Below, piece after piece: positions 47,383 to 56,741 of a DNA stretch of 64,000 bases. The stretch is taken from assembly GCF_900110145.1 (NCBI RefSeq), contig NZ_FOCP01000005.1, positions 62,001 to 126,000 on the forward strand. The letters are read 5' to 3'. The translations under genes were made by a program, and so were the position numbers. The first letter of the stretch is position 1; each line of letters starts with the position of its first letter. The notes under the pieces are model-generated. The model saw only the letters and a program-made list of their open reading frames with translations, was not told where the DNA came from and ran no database searches. Source of the stretch: Nitrosomonas marina (GTDB taxonomy: Bacteria > Pseudomonadota > Gammaproteobacteria > Burkholderiales > Nitrosomonadaceae).

Positions 47383-48219
47383 ATGACAAAAATTCTTCAT
47401 TTATCAGATCTGCATTTTGGAAAGCATTTTTTACCCGCAGTGAGTCAGGTTGTTTTGGCGCAGATTAAGGCGTTGTCGCCCGACGTCATCGTAATCAGCG
47501 GGGACCTTACGCATCGCGCCAAGCCAGATGAATTTGCAGCAGCACAGCAATTTCTGCGATGCCTGCCACCAACGCCTCGTGTTGTCGTTCCCGGAAATCA
47601 TGACATACCGCTTTACCGCATCTGGGAACGCATGCTGAGTCCGTATGCACTATACCAGCACTATATCGCCGATACACTGGATTCCCGATTGAATGTTAAG
47701 GATGCAATTATCGTTGGTCTGGATTCTACCGCACCGTACCGGGCCATCAAGAACGGCCGGTTAAACCGGAAACAGTTGCAATTCTGTGAACAGACCTTCA
47801 CAGAAGCATCAGAAAATCAATTCAAGGTGGTTGTCATGCATCACCATCTGGTTCCGGCGCCAACATTTGAACGTACGCGACCAATGCCGCAAGCAAAGCG
47901 TACACTGGAGGCATTCACGCGTATGCGAGTCGATTTAGTACTGGCAGGACATCTGCATCGCGCCTATGTAGGCCACTCACTTGACGTCTATGCTGGAGAA
48001 AATCGTGACCACGGTATCATTATTGTTCAATGCGGCACGACAACTTCCTGCCGGGGTCGCGGTCTCGAGCGGGAAAAAAACTCCTTTAATCTGATTACGC
48101 TCTCAGCCACGACCATTCTCGTCGAACATTATCATTATCACGAGCACGACGCTGTATTTGAACCTGTAAGCCAGCATAGCTTCAAACGCTGGTCATCAGA
48201 CAGTTCTATCACAGTCTAA
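47383..48219 (+). CDS. Calcineurin-type metallophosphoesterase
   Basis: A 278-residue cyclic-nucleotide-phosphodiesterase-like enzyme. The five metal motifs are in order: LSDLHFG (9-14), GDLTH, GNHD, a VVMHHHLVP block and GHLHRAYVG. The family cleaves phosphodiesters, including lipid A precursors (LpxH) and phospholipid headgroups; the substrate here is unknown. It follows the lipid kinase after about 250 bp on the same strand, so the three genes may form a lipid-related group. Confidence 0.9.
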   Translation: MTKILHLSDLHFGKHFLPAVSQVVLAQIKALSPDVIVISGDLTHRAKPDEFAAAQQFLRCLPPTPRVVVPGNHDIPLYRIWERMLSPYALYQHYIADTLDSRLNVKDAIIVGLDSTAPYRAIKNGRLNRKQLQFCEQTFTEASENQFKVVVMHHHLVPAPTFERTRPMPQAKRTLEAFTRMRVDLVLAGHLHRAYVGHSLDVYAGENRDHGIIIVQCGTTTSCRGRGLEREKNSFNLITLSATTILVEHYHYHEHDAVFEPVSQHSFKRWSSDSSITV

Positions 48220-48369
48220 CTGCCACAAACAAGGACAGTCTCCATCGTCTGCCTGTTGAATATCAACCTGCCCGTTTTGAATTCTGGTATCACGCATGCC
48301 ACAACTTTTGTAATAAACCGCCGGCATTCAGCCGGCGGCACCTCTACTTATAGAGCTGCTACTCAGGAA

Positions 48370-48870
48370 TTATTTGTACTGCTGCTGCGCATCCAGTTCT
48401 TCCAATGCCTTGTCAAACCCCTCCAGGTCGAATTCACTTTGTAGGTTGCGCAGTGCCTTCATGTATTCATTGACGCGATATTTTTGACTCAATTCCTTCA
48501 CTTGTTCCGCCAAATATGGGTCCAGTATTTCAAGAATACTCAAATCCCAAGGTGGGCAACTCAAACATACCGGTGGTACAGGCCAGCGGGGTTTCCATTC
48601 AGGAATAATCAGCTCCGGCAGTCGTACTAGAACAGGAACACAGCTAGATGCATTAAGAATGGTAAAGCCTGACGCGATATAATCGCTGATGACATCACTT
48701 TTTCGGATTTCACAAGCATGGAAAGAGGGTGCCGTGATATTGGTCTGGTCGACCACGCCAGCTTTCTCGGCTGTCACAATCGCACTGTACAAAGCAGAAC
48801 CGGCCGTCGCATTATGCATATATAACATAATCAGCAAGCCAAAAATACCTTTTATCGTCGCATATTTCAT
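48370..48870 (-). CDS. Exported protein of unknown function, Pro/Cys-rich centre
   Basis: A 166-residue protein with a signal peptide (IKGIFGLLIMLYMHNATA). The centre has an unusual PEWKPRWPVPPVCLSCPPW segment with a Cys pair, and two more Cys upstream. The C-terminus is a charged amphipathic helix (LEILDPYLAEQVKELSQKYRVNEYMKALRNL, then FDKALEELDAQQQ). I do not recognise a family. The start is supported by an AAAGGAG Shine-Dalgarno 7 nt upstream. It is monocistronic and convergent with the metallophosphoesterase. Confidence 0.7.
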   Translation of the reverse strand: MKYATIKGIFGLLIMLYMHNATAGSALYSAIVTAEKAGVVDQTNITAPSFHACEIRKSDVISDYIASGFTILNASSCVPVLVRLPELIIPEWKPRWPVPPVCLSCPPWDLSILEILDPYLAEQVKELSQKYRVNEYMKALRNLQSEFDLEGFDKALEELDAQQQYK

Positions 48871-49146
48871 GACTGACTCCTTTTGTCTTAGTAACCATGG
48901 AATATCCGGCAGAATTATCGAATAAAGAAACCCATTACCTGCCGGACTGATTACTAATCTAGCCAATCCATACTCAATGATCTGTGGTAAATCTCACATA
49001 ACTTTTGCAATTATGACGGTTCGCGTAAACCAGGAATAAAAAAATTGTGTGTAAGAAGCCAAGCTAAATGAGCCCGTTCAGCTAAATAATGGAACAGAAT
49101 ATATTGCACGGATGCTTTGCTGACAATGTAACTGTCTCGAAATCTT

Positions 49147-49686
49147 TCATTTGACGAATTCAAAATGCCTGATTTCACAATTGCCCACATGAATATCCCT
49201 GAGCTTTTGGTCTTCTATACCACCTTCAAAATAAGCGATAAAAACACGTAATGTTTCTTCATGCGCGACGATCAGCAGCGCTTTATCCCGCTGGGTTCTC
49301 AGCCATTCTAAAAACTTTAAAACGCGATTTTTATGATCCAGCAGGGATTCGCCTCCATTTACCCGCTTTTGCAAAGGATCGTCAGCAATTGCCTTAAAAT
49401 AATCCGATACTGGCCGGCTATCAAAACCCGAGCGAATATCATTCAGACCATCATGCGTTACGATAGGCGCGTCATGATAACGATTTACAATCTCTGCAGT
49501 TTGACGTGTACGGGGAAGCGGCGATACGATTATGCGATCAAGTACGATGCTACGAAGCGCCAGCGCAGCCGATTGCGCCTGCGCTATACCTTGCGGGGTC
49601 AAAAAAACCTTCTGGCAGGGATCATCGTTACAGAGGCCCAGGTCGTTGAAGTTAGTGCGTCCGTGACGCATGCAATAGATATCCAA
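49147..49686 (-). CDS. Histidine phosphatase family protein
   Basis: A 179-residue phosphoglycerate-mutase-like phosphatase. The catalytic RHG lies at 7-9 (H8 phospho-acceptor), SPLPRTRQTAEIV supplies the second Arg, NGGESLLDHKNRV the acid region and IVAHEETLRVF the second His. It lies 69 bp after mtkB at the end of the mcl-mtkA-mtkB group on the same strand. A role for it in C1/C2 metabolism, e.g. as a 2-phosphoglycolate or sugar-phosphate phosphatase, is possible but unproved. Confidence 0.88.
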   Translation of the reverse strand: MDIYCMRHGRTNFNDLGLCNDDPCQKVFLTPQGIAQAQSAALALRSIVLDRIIVSPLPRTRQTAEIVNRYHDAPIVTHDGLNDIRSGFDSRPVSDYFKAIADDPLQKRVNGGESLLDHKNRVLKFLEWLRTQRDKALLIVAHEETLRVFIAYFEGGIEDQKLRDIHVGNCEIRHFEFVK

Positions 49687-49755
49687 GCTTTACCTGAAGC
49701 GGGGATCCGACAAGAACGAATACCCCACCAAAACTACACAATACAAAACGAACAA

Positions 49756-50643
49756 TTACAGTTTAGCCATTACCTCGGCAACTGTTTGTCCCATAAGAGA
49801 AGGCGTAGGGCATATGGTGACGCCTAATTCCTTGAGGATGGCTACTTTCTCGGCCGCACTTTCGCCTGCAGAAGAAATGATTGCCCCTGCATGGCCCATA
49901 CGGCGCCCTTCCGGCGCAGTCAGTCCTGCAATATACGCTACCAGAGGTTTGGTCATGTTCTCTTTAAAGAAAATACCGGCATCCACTTCCATCGGGCCAC
50001 CGATTTCACCAATCATGAGAGCAACCTTGGTTTCAGGATCCTTTTCCAGTTTTTCCAACACATCCAGATGCGAGCTGCCAATAATCGGATCGCCGCCAAT
50101 ACCGACAGAAGTAGAAATACCGATTCCGAGTAAACGCATCTGATCGGCGGCTTCATATCCTAAAGTGCCTGATCGCCCCACAACGCCGACATTTCCGCGT
50201 GTATAAATATGCCCCGGCATGATCCCCAGCATGGAGCGGCCGGGACTGATTGTTCCTGCGCAATTCGGGCCTGTCAGCATCATACGTTCTTTTCTGGGAA
50301 ACCGGCGCAGGAAATTCTTAACAGTCATCATATCCTGAGTAGGAATGCCATCAGTTATTGCAACGCAGTAACGTATACCGGCATCCGCTGCTTCCATGAT
50401 GGAATCCGCTGCAAAAGCCGGCGGTACAAATACGATACTTGCTTCAGCGCCGACCTGTTGTACCGCCTCCTTGACGGTATTAAATACCGGCAAACCCAGA
50501 TGCGTCTGGCCGCCTTTACCAGGCGTCACGCCACCGACGACATTGGAACCATATTCAATCATTTCCTGGGCATGAAATGTGCCGATTTTTCCAGTAAAAC
50601 CCTGAACTATAATGCGTGTATTTTCGTCTATTAATATCGTCAA
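49756..50643 (-). CDS. mtkB: Malate-CoA ligase alpha subunit (MtkB; SucD family)
   Basis: A 295-residue CoA-binding subunit of an ADP-forming acyl-CoA synthetase. It has the CoA site (VQGFTGKIGTFHAQEMIEYG, VGGVTPGKGG) and the phospho-histidine loop GRRMGHAGAI. The end, ICPTPSLMGQTVAEVM, is closer to MtkB of serine-cycle methylotrophs, as I remember that sequence, than to SucD. It activates malate to malyl-CoA. It is 9 bp from mtkA, with mcl upstream, a context that supports malate over succinate as substrate. SucD remains the alternative. Confidence 0.82.
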   Translation of the reverse strand: MTILIDENTRIIVQGFTGKIGTFHAQEMIEYGSNVVGGVTPGKGGQTHLGLPVFNTVKEAVQQVGAEASIVFVPPAFAADSIMEAADAGIRYCVAITDGIPTQDMMTVKNFLRRFPRKERMMLTGPNCAGTISPGRSMLGIMPGHIYTRGNVGVVGRSGTLGYEAADQMRLLGIGISTSVGIGGDPIIGSSHLDVLEKLEKDPETKVALMIGEIGGPMEVDAGIFFKENMTKPLVAYIAGLTAPEGRRMGHAGAIISSAGESAAEKVAILKELGVTICPTPSLMGQTVAEVMAKL

Positions 50644-50652
50644 TTTGTGCTC

Positions 50653-51834
50653 CTAGCTTTCTTGTGCAACTACCTGGTTGCGCGCTGCCACTACTTTTTC
50701 AGCCGCTTCCGCCAGAGTATCTGCTGTAATGATTTTTAACCCGCTGTCAGCAATAATCCTGCGCCCTTCTTCAACGTTTGTGCCGGATAAGCGCACGACC
50801 AATGGTACTTGCATGCCAATATTTTTAACCGCCTGGACAACGCCTTCGGCAATCCAGTCACAGCGATTAATACCGGCGAATATATTTACCAGCATGGCTT
50901 TAACGTTTTGATCCGCCAGAACCAAACGAAAAGCCTTTTCGGTTCTTTCGGCAGAAGCACCGCCGCCGACATCCAGAAAATTAGCCGGTTCGCCACCAGC
51001 GAGCTTGATCATGTCCATGGTGGCCATGGCCAGACCTGCACCGTTAATCATGCAACCGATATCACCATCAAGGCCTACATAACTTAAACCGACCTCCGCA
51101 GCCGCAACTTCTCGCGAATCAACCTGCGAGTTATCACGTAGTTCAGCGATTTTATGCCGTCGGAATAATGCATTTTCATCGAACGCCATTTTGGCGTCGA
51201 GTGCAATGATTTCATTATTGCTTGAAACTACCAGAGGATTGATTTCCAGAATATTTGCATCAAGATCACGTAATGCACGATAACAGCCCTTGATTGTTTT
51301 AACCGCATGATTTAAAAGCGATGAATCCAAACCCAGAGCAAACGCCATTTTTCTCGCCTGAAAATCCTGTAAGCCAACCGCTGGCTCAATGTATATTTTC
51401 ACAATAGCTTCCGGATGTTCTTTTGCCAGCGCTTCGATTTCCATTCCGCCTTGCGCCGAGCCGACCATAATGACACGCTCTGTACTACGGTCGATCAGAA
51501 ACGACAAGTAGACTTCCTTGGCGATTTTGGTGCCGGCTTCAATGTACACCCGCGAGCACAATTTACCGGCTGGCCCGCTTTGGTGGGTAACAAGGGTTTT
51601 ACCCAGTAATTCTTCGGCCGCCGTCTCCACTTCATTATGTGTCTTGCAGACTTTGATACCCCCTGCTTTGCCACGGGCGCCCGAATGTATTTGTGCTTTC
51701 ACGACCCAGACATCGCCCTCAATTTCTCGTGCACGTTGTGCGGCTTCCTCAACACTATAGGCGATACCGCCTTCAGCAATTTTGACGCCGTAACCTGCTA
51801 ATATTTCTTTTGCTTGATATTCATGAATATTCAA
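50653..51834 (-). CDS. mtkA: Malate-CoA ligase beta subunit (MtkA; SucC family)
   Basis: A 393-residue ATP-grasp subunit. The start [17 protein letters not shown] and nucleotide-binding [16 protein letters not shown] are shared by SucC and MtkA. The segment [19 protein letters not shown] has the GINRCDW form I associate with MtkA; SucC usually has GGIxxCDxIA. It forms an alpha/beta complex with the next gene product, and the subunits are 9 bp apart. Together with malyl-CoA lyase upstream it would convert malate, ATP and CoA to malyl-CoA. Confidence 0.82.
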   Translation of the reverse strand: MNIHEYQAKEILAGYGVKIAEGGIAYSVEEAAQRAREIEGDVWVVKAQIHSGARGKAGGIKVCKTHNEVETAAEELLGKTLVTHQSGPAGKLCSRVYIEAGTKIAKEVYLSFLIDRSTERVIMVGSAQGGMEIEALAKEHPEAIVKIYIEPAVGLQDFQARKMAFALGLDSSLLNHAVKTIKGCYRALRDLDANILEINPLVVSSNNEIIALDAKMAFDENALFRRHKIAELRDNSQVDSREVAAAEVGLSYVGLDGDIGCMINGAGLAMATMDMIKLAGGEPANFLDVGGGASAERTEKAFRLVLADQNVKAMLVNIFAGINRCDWIAEGVVQAVKNIGMQVPLVVRLSGTNVEEGRRIIADSGLKIITADTLAEAAEKVVAARNQVVAQES

Positions 51835-51971
51835 TTCAATTTCCTCGTCAATCGCATATGATTATTGATGGCTTAACAATGATTGATACCGGCTTTAGCT
51901 TTATTAAATAACCAGTATGTTTGTTATAACACCTAGTGAAAAGGCCGCTTGACGCGGCCTTTCAGTATAAG

Positions 51972-52919
51972 CTATTTTTTTGCGGCTATCGCTTCAGCAA
52001 TTCTCACCACATTGCTGGCCATTCTTTCCGATGCTGCATCAATCAGACGGCCATCCAGTGCTGCGGCACCTTTGCCCTGTGCAGCCGCATCCTTCAATGC
52101 TGCAAGAATACGCTTGGCTTTTTCGACCTCTGCTTCGGGTGGTGTAAAGACTTCGTTCGCCAATGCTATCTGAGTTGGATGAATCGCCCACTTCCCTTCA
52201 CAGCCCAAAGCGGCCGCACGACGAGCCGCAAGTTTATAGCCCTCGGGGTCCTTGATGTCGCCAAATGGTCCATCTATAGGTCGCAGACCGTAAGCCCGGC
52301 AGGCCACGGTCATGCGGCTAATGGCAAAATGCCATTGATCCCCGGGGTAATCCGGATTTAATCCGCCGATATTCGTAGTGCGGGCACGGTTACTTGCCGC
52401 ATAATCCGCAACTCCAAAATGGAGTGCTTCCAGTCTGCCCCTGGATCCATTGCATGCAATATCCTCAACATTGGCCATGCCCAAAGCAGTTTCGATCAAC
52501 GCTTCCAGACCAATACGGTTTTTCAGGCCTTGCTGCATTTCAAGCTGGCTGACCATCGCTTCTACCATATATACATCAGCATAAACACCAACCTTTGGAA
52601 TTAAAAGCGTATTGATTTTGTCACCGGCCTGTTCAACCAGATCAACCACATCGCGCACCATAAACTGTGTATCCAACCCGTTAATTCGGACGGACACTGT
52701 GACACCATGCCCTTTCCAATCCAGATCATTAATTGCCTGAATGACGTTTTTACGCGCCTGCAGCTTATCATCCGGCGCAACTGCATCTTCAAGATCAAGA
52801 AAAACAAAATCCACGCCGCTTTTTAGTGCTTTTTCAAACATCTCCGGGCTTGAACCTGGAACAGCCAATTCGCAGCGTTGAACCCGTTGAGTTTTTGTTT
52901 CATATAGCGTGTGACTCAT
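51972..52919 (-). CDS. mcl: L-malyl-CoA lyase (CitE-like)
   Basis: A 315-residue TIM-barrel lyase of the HpcH/CitE family that splits malyl-CoA to glyoxylate and acetyl-CoA. Features: ELAVPGSSPEMFEKALKSG, FLDLEDAVAPDDK (metal-binding Glu/Asp), NGLDTQF, GLEALIETALGMANV and IDGPFGDIKD, GKWAIHPTQI. The sequence closely matches my recollection of methylotroph MclA. An insertion-free active-site region favours malyl-CoA over citryl-CoA. The start at MSHTLYETK has a GGGAG Shine-Dalgarno; 32 upstream codons are open but not homologous. mtkA follows 137 bp downstream. Confidence 0.88.
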   Translation of the reverse strand: MSHTLYETKTQRVQRCELAVPGSSPEMFEKALKSGVDFVFLDLEDAVAPDDKLQARKNVIQAINDLDWKGHGVTVSVRINGLDTQFMVRDVVDLVEQAGDKINTLLIPKVGVYADVYMVEAMVSQLEMQQGLKNRIGLEALIETALGMANVEDIACNGSRGRLEALHFGVADYAASNRARTTNIGGLNPDYPGDQWHFAISRMTVACRAYGLRPIDGPFGDIKDPEGYKLAARRAAALGCEGKWAIHPTQIALANEVFTPPEAEVEKAKRILAALKDAAAQGKGAAALDGRLIDAASERMASNVVRIAEAIAAKK

Positions 52920-53176
52920 CCTTACTCCCTGATTATTTTCTGAATAATTATACTGATCGATCATCCCGTGAGACTTTATGTTCTGCAACTGAATATTGCC
53001 TATTGACATCTCCAATCTTCACCACGGTTAACGATAAATCTTCAATTATAACACTCGTTGCTTATGTGATTCTAAAAATGAAGGTTTACCGCCCTAGTTT
53101 CTTTGGAAAAGTTTCATTCTGGGGCATATTCAACACGTTCTATGCAGATGCTTCAGCAGAACTTGAAGAATATTGA

Positions 53177-54145
53177 CTAGAGGCGCGCGCAGGCCTCTGC
53201 GGCTATAGAAAGTTTATTGTATTTTGCCAGCCAGGATAACGGAATTGCACTATCTCCATCGCACTGCATCGTCGCCTGAGCAGCTGAAACAGCACCAAGC
53301 ACAATTGCTCGCCCACAGCTATCACCGCCCGCTCTAATATTTGCCTCTACAGCTTGCTGATAATTTTCCGCATGTCTGGCAATATGCGCTATTACAGGCA
53401 GGCCCTCGTTAACATGACAGGCAGAACCAAAACGCGCTGCTGTCGTAACACTGTTCAATGATTTTATATGAATTGCCTCTTCAAGCAGGGGCGCCAGTTT
53501 TTCTCCCGAATACTGCAAAGACACGGTTAATGCTGCTTCAATAGGATTACCACTCAGTATATTATTCAGCACAGCAGCAGCATATTTTGCGGCCGCAACC
53601 GCAGTCTCGTTATCATTCGTCAGACGCACAGCAATCTCAATTTTTTGCAGCAAAGCATCTAGCGTTCCATGATGCGCCGCCGTGATGACAGGCACAGTCG
53701 CCAGCGCTGCAAACTGATCATCATCGGCGCCGGACGCTTCAGGATACGTTTGCGGAGTCAGCGATATCAACTTTAACAGTGTCAGACGTGTAGGTGTGTC
53801 GATATAACCCGTATAAGTGCCACCTGGGCCAAAATGATTTCTGTATTCGGATTGAAATTCGACACGATTGAATTCCCCATGAGCCGCCAGATGCCTCAAC
53901 ATCAGTAGACAGACTTCACCATAACCTGACGCATCGCCAACTGTTTTACTGCCGTGTGCAAAAAAACCTTCAGCATCGGCATAATGATCTTTCTGCGGTT
54001 GTAAAAATACCAATCCTTTGTTTTGTTCAATTTGTGCGATCCGCTCTGGATCGTACAACCAATGCAAACCCAGTGCGGCTGAATCTGCTATCAACGCGCC
54101 CATAACAGCTGCTACGCGCGGCTTTAAACCTGTACTAACATTCAT
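53177..54145 (-). CDS. ADP-ribosylglycohydrolase family protein (J1-crystallin-like branch)
   Basis: A 322-residue all-helical protein of the ARH/DraG fold. The N-terminal AAVMGALIADSAALGLHWLYD and the C-terminal NIRAGGDSCGRAIVLGAVSAAQ mark it. Classical hydrolases have a GGDTDT metal-binding motif; here it is GGDSCG, so one metal Asp is replaced. This pattern is seen in the J1-crystallin/SelJ-like branch, whose activity is unknown. Catalysis on ADP-ribose should not be assumed. It is 67 bp downstream of the Trm112-like gene on the same strand. Confidence 0.82.
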   Translation of the reverse strand: MNVSTGLKPRVAAVMGALIADSAALGLHWLYDPERIAQIEQNKGLVFLQPQKDHYADAEGFFAHGSKTVGDASGYGEVCLLMLRHLAAHGEFNRVEFQSEYRNHFGPGGTYTGYIDTPTRLTLLKLISLTPQTYPEASGADDDQFAALATVPVITAAHHGTLDALLQKIEIAVRLTNDNETAVAAAKYAAAVLNNILSGNPIEAALTVSLQYSGEKLAPLLEEAIHIKSLNSVTTAARFGSACHVNEGLPVIAHIARHAENYQQAVEANIRAGGDSCGRAIVLGAVSAAQATMQCDGDSAIPLSWLAKYNKLSIAAEACARL

Positions 54146-54212
54146 AGGTGTGGTGTTGTATTATTTTAGTGAAACTACAGGTAAGAGTGGGGTGAAACAT
54201 ATCCAGGGCTTT

Positions 54213-54395
54213 TTAACTGATCTCCACTTCATCGGGTATTCTGCGAGCCTCTTCTTCAAGCATAATGGGTATACCGTCCTTGATCGCAAAGGCCAGTCTA
54301 TCCGGTTTACAAATCAATTCATTATCCTGTTTTTTGTAAAGCAATGGACCTTTACAAAGCGGACATACCAGTATATCAAGTAGTTTTGAATCCAT
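54213..54395 (-). CDS. Trm112 family protein (YcaR/UPF0434-like)
   Basis: A 60-residue protein with the family start [18 protein letters not shown] (C11-x2-C14) and [26 protein letters not shown]. Related Trm112 proteins are small zinc-containing partners of methyltransferases; the bacterial form often lies near lpxK/kdsB, which is not the case here. It is 40 bp after parB on the same strand. Confidence 0.92.
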   Translation of the reverse strand: MDSKLLDILVCPLCKGPLLYKKQDNELICKPDRLAFAIKDGIPIMLEEEARRIPDEVEIS

Positions 54396-54435
54396 AATTT
54401 TCCTGTTATCAGTTAACGTGATTGATCTGTTTATT

Positions 54436-55278
54436 TTAAAGCTTGTTTAATATATCTTCCAACTGATCCAGACTCGTGTAATGAATTATCACATTGCCTT
54501 TGCCATTCTTCCCGGATTTAATCCTTATCTGCGTACCAAGCCTTTCTGATACCGTTTCCTCCAGTGCCAGCAAGTCACGATCAATTTTTCCAGATTTGGA
54601 AATTGGTGATTGATTACGCTGCTGTATCAGTTTTTCTGTCTCGCGCACCGACAGTTTCTGCATCACTATTCGATTTGCCAGCGCAATCTGTTCAGCAGGT
54701 GTCAGGGCGAGCAAAGCACGCCCGTGACCCATATCGATTTTTCCCTGCATCATCAATTCCTGTACCGCCTCAGACAGATTAAGCAGGCGTAACAGATTAG
54801 AAACCGCGCTACGTGAACTTCCGAGTGCATCAGCAGCAGTTTGATGTGTCATTCCAAATTCATCGATTAATCGTTGGATACCCATTGCTTCCTCGAGAGG
54901 GTTCAGGTTCTCACGCTGAATATTCTCGATTAATGAAATTGCCAGTGCCGTTTCATCTGCCACTTCGCGGATTATTGCCGGTACTGCTGTCAAACCTGCC
55001 AGTTGTGCAGCACGCCAGCGCCTTTCTCCTGCAATGATCTCGTAACTGTCAACACCGGTTGCCCGAACCAGTATCGGTTGCATAATACCTTGCGATTTGA
55101 TCGACTCAGCCAGCTTCTCCAGCGCTGGTTTATCCATATTGGTTCTGGGCTGGTATTTTCCGGGTTGTAATGATGTGATTTCGACATCCTGTAATTTATC
55201 TGCTACACCATCACCACCGACATCATTTCCGGAAAACAATGCATCCAGTCCCCTTCCCAGGCCTTTCAATCGTGCCAT
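54436..55278 (-). CDS. parB: Chromosome partitioning protein ParB
   Basis: A 280-residue CTP-dependent clamp that loads at parS and spreads along DNA. Start [12 protein letters not shown], the PGKYQPR linker, box [15 protein letters not shown] and the parS-reading helix-turn-helix [22 protein letters not shown] are all present. The C-terminal dimerisation domain ends [11 protein letters not shown] perfect parS lies 3.4 kb upstream, next to mnmG. It is 33 bp downstream of parA. Confidence 0.96.
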   Translation of the reverse strand: MARLKGLGRGLDALFSGNDVGGDGVADKLQDVEITSLQPGKYQPRTNMDKPALEKLAESIKSQGIMQPILVRATGVDSYEIIAGERRWRAAQLAGLTAVPAIIREVADETALAISLIENIQRENLNPLEEAMGIQRLIDEFGMTHQTAADALGSSRSAVSNLLRLLNLSEAVQELMMQGKIDMGHGRALLALTPAEQIALANRIVMQKLSVRETEKLIQQRNQSPISKSGKIDRDLLALEETVSERLGTQIRIKSGKNGKGNVIIHYTSLDQLEDILNKL

Positions 55279-55311
55279 GAAATTTTCCTTCCATAATTGG
55301 TACAGTATTGA

Positions 55312-56070
55312 TCAAACATTCAATACCTCTTTTGCCAGTTCAAGATAAGCCTGCGCCCCTTTCGATTGTCTGTCATGATACAGTACTGGTATCCCAAAAC
55401 CCGGTGCTTCCGCCAAACGGACATTTCGAGGTATGACAGTACGATAGACTTTATTGCCAAAATGCTGCTGTAATTGATCAGAAACCTGTTGCGCCAGTAT
55501 ATTGCGTGGATCAAACATGGTACGCAGCAATCCCTCGATACGAAGTTTTGGATTGAATTTGGCACGTACTTTTTTGATCGTATTGACAAGATCACTGAGC
55601 CCTTCCAATGCATAATACTCACACTGCATCGGAATCATCACTGCATGTGCCGCGCATAATCCGTTAAGTGTCAGCAAATTCAGTGCTGGCGGACAATCGA
55701 TAATAATGTAATGATATTCACTCTCGATTTGAGACAATTCAGTCTTTAAACGCGTTTCTCTTTTCGTAAGCGTCACCATTTCTACTTCGGCGCCAGCCAG
55801 TTCACGGTTCGAAGGAATCAAATCGTATTTAGCCTGCAGATTTTTGACGCGTACAGATTCGATTGATATCTCGCCGAGTAATACCTGATAAACTGTCTGC
55901 TTTACGGTCAACTTATTTGTGCCACTGCCCATTGTTGCATTGGCCTGTGGATCGAGATCTATCAGTAAGACTTTTTTTTCAGTCGCAGCCAGACTCGCAG
56001 CCAGATTGACGCTGGTGGTGGTTTTGCCAACACCGCCTTTTTGATTTGTTATTGCCAAGATCTTAACCAA
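55312..56070 (-). CDS. parA: Chromosome partitioning ATPase ParA (Soj)
   Basis: A 252-residue deviant-Walker ATPase. KGGVGKTTTSVN is the Walker A with the signature lysine, LLIDLDPQANAT the Walker A' and IIIDCPPALNLL the Walker B. ParA-ATP binds nucleoid DNA and is displaced by ParB bound at parS, moving origins apart. It is 2 bp from rsmG and 33 bp from parB, in the classic gidA-gidB-parA-parB order. Confidence 0.96.
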   Translation of the reverse strand: MVKILAITNQKGGVGKTTTSVNLAASLAATEKKVLLIDLDPQANATMGSGTNKLTVKQTVYQVLLGEISIESVRVKNLQAKYDLIPSNRELAGAEVEMVTLTKRETRLKTELSQIESEYHYIIIDCPPALNLLTLNGLCAAHAVMIPMQCEYYALEGLSDLVNTIKKVRAKFNPKLRIEGLLRTMFDPRNILAQQVSDQLQQHFGNKVYRTVIPRNVRLAEAPGFGIPVLYHDRQSKGAQAYLELAKEVLNV

Positions 56071-56072
56071 AT

Positions 56073-56741
56073 CTACCCTCGATCCGAAACGGATGGCCCG
56101 GTCGATCGGGCAATAATAATCAATTCCCGTTTTGCCATAACTCCCGGAACGGTCAGCGAAATTTTATTTTCAACATAGAAAGGCGTCTCGACTTCCTTGA
56201 GTTCCTGCTCGGAGCAACTACCTTTCATTGCAATCCAACGACACTGCGCATCATCTGCTGACACCAGATGGCATGTCGTTTTAACAAAGATACCCAGATT
56301 CGCATATGCTCTCGAAATAATGGTATTTATTCTATCATTCAGCATTAAGCTCTCTACCCGTACCGAGGCAATCGAAACATTGACGAGTCCGAGCTCAATT
56401 TTCACTTGTTGCAAAAAAGCGGCTTTTTTTTGATTGCTTTCGACCAATACTATCTGCCAGTCTGGGCGCGCTATTGCCAGTGGTATTCCAGGTAATCCCG
56501 CACCACTGCCAATATCGACTATTTGAGGACCCTGCAGGTGCGCTGTGACCGATAAACTGTCCATAATATGCTGATACAACATGCCTTCTATGGTTTTGAT
56601 TGCCGTCAAATTATATCGCTTGTTCCACTTCTCAATCAGTCGCAAATACTGAATCACCCGACCCTGTATATCTTGTTTCTGTATCGAAGCAGGATTATTC
56701 AATTCAGATAATCCCTGTTCGAGTTGTTCAACAAGATTCAT
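56073..56741 (-). CDS. rsmG: 16S rRNA (guanine527-N7)-methyltransferase RsmG
   Basis: A 222-residue SAM-dependent methyltransferase (GidB). Motif I is [19 protein letters not shown], and [20 protein letters not shown] is the family-specific segment before it. It modifies the 530 loop of 16S rRNA; loss gives low-level streptomycin resistance. It overlaps the mnmG stop by four bases, so the two are coupled. Confidence 0.96.
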   Translation of the reverse strand: MNLVEQLEQGLSELNNPASIQKQDIQGRVIQYLRLIEKWNKRYNLTAIKTIEGMLYQHIMDSLSVTAHLQGPQIVDIGSGAGLPGIPLAIARPDWQIVLVESNQKKAAFLQQVKIELGLVNVSIASVRVESLMLNDRINTIISRAYANLGIFVKTTCHLVSADDAQCRWIAMKGSCSEQELKEVETPFYVENKISLTVPGVMAKRELIIIARSTGPSVSDRG

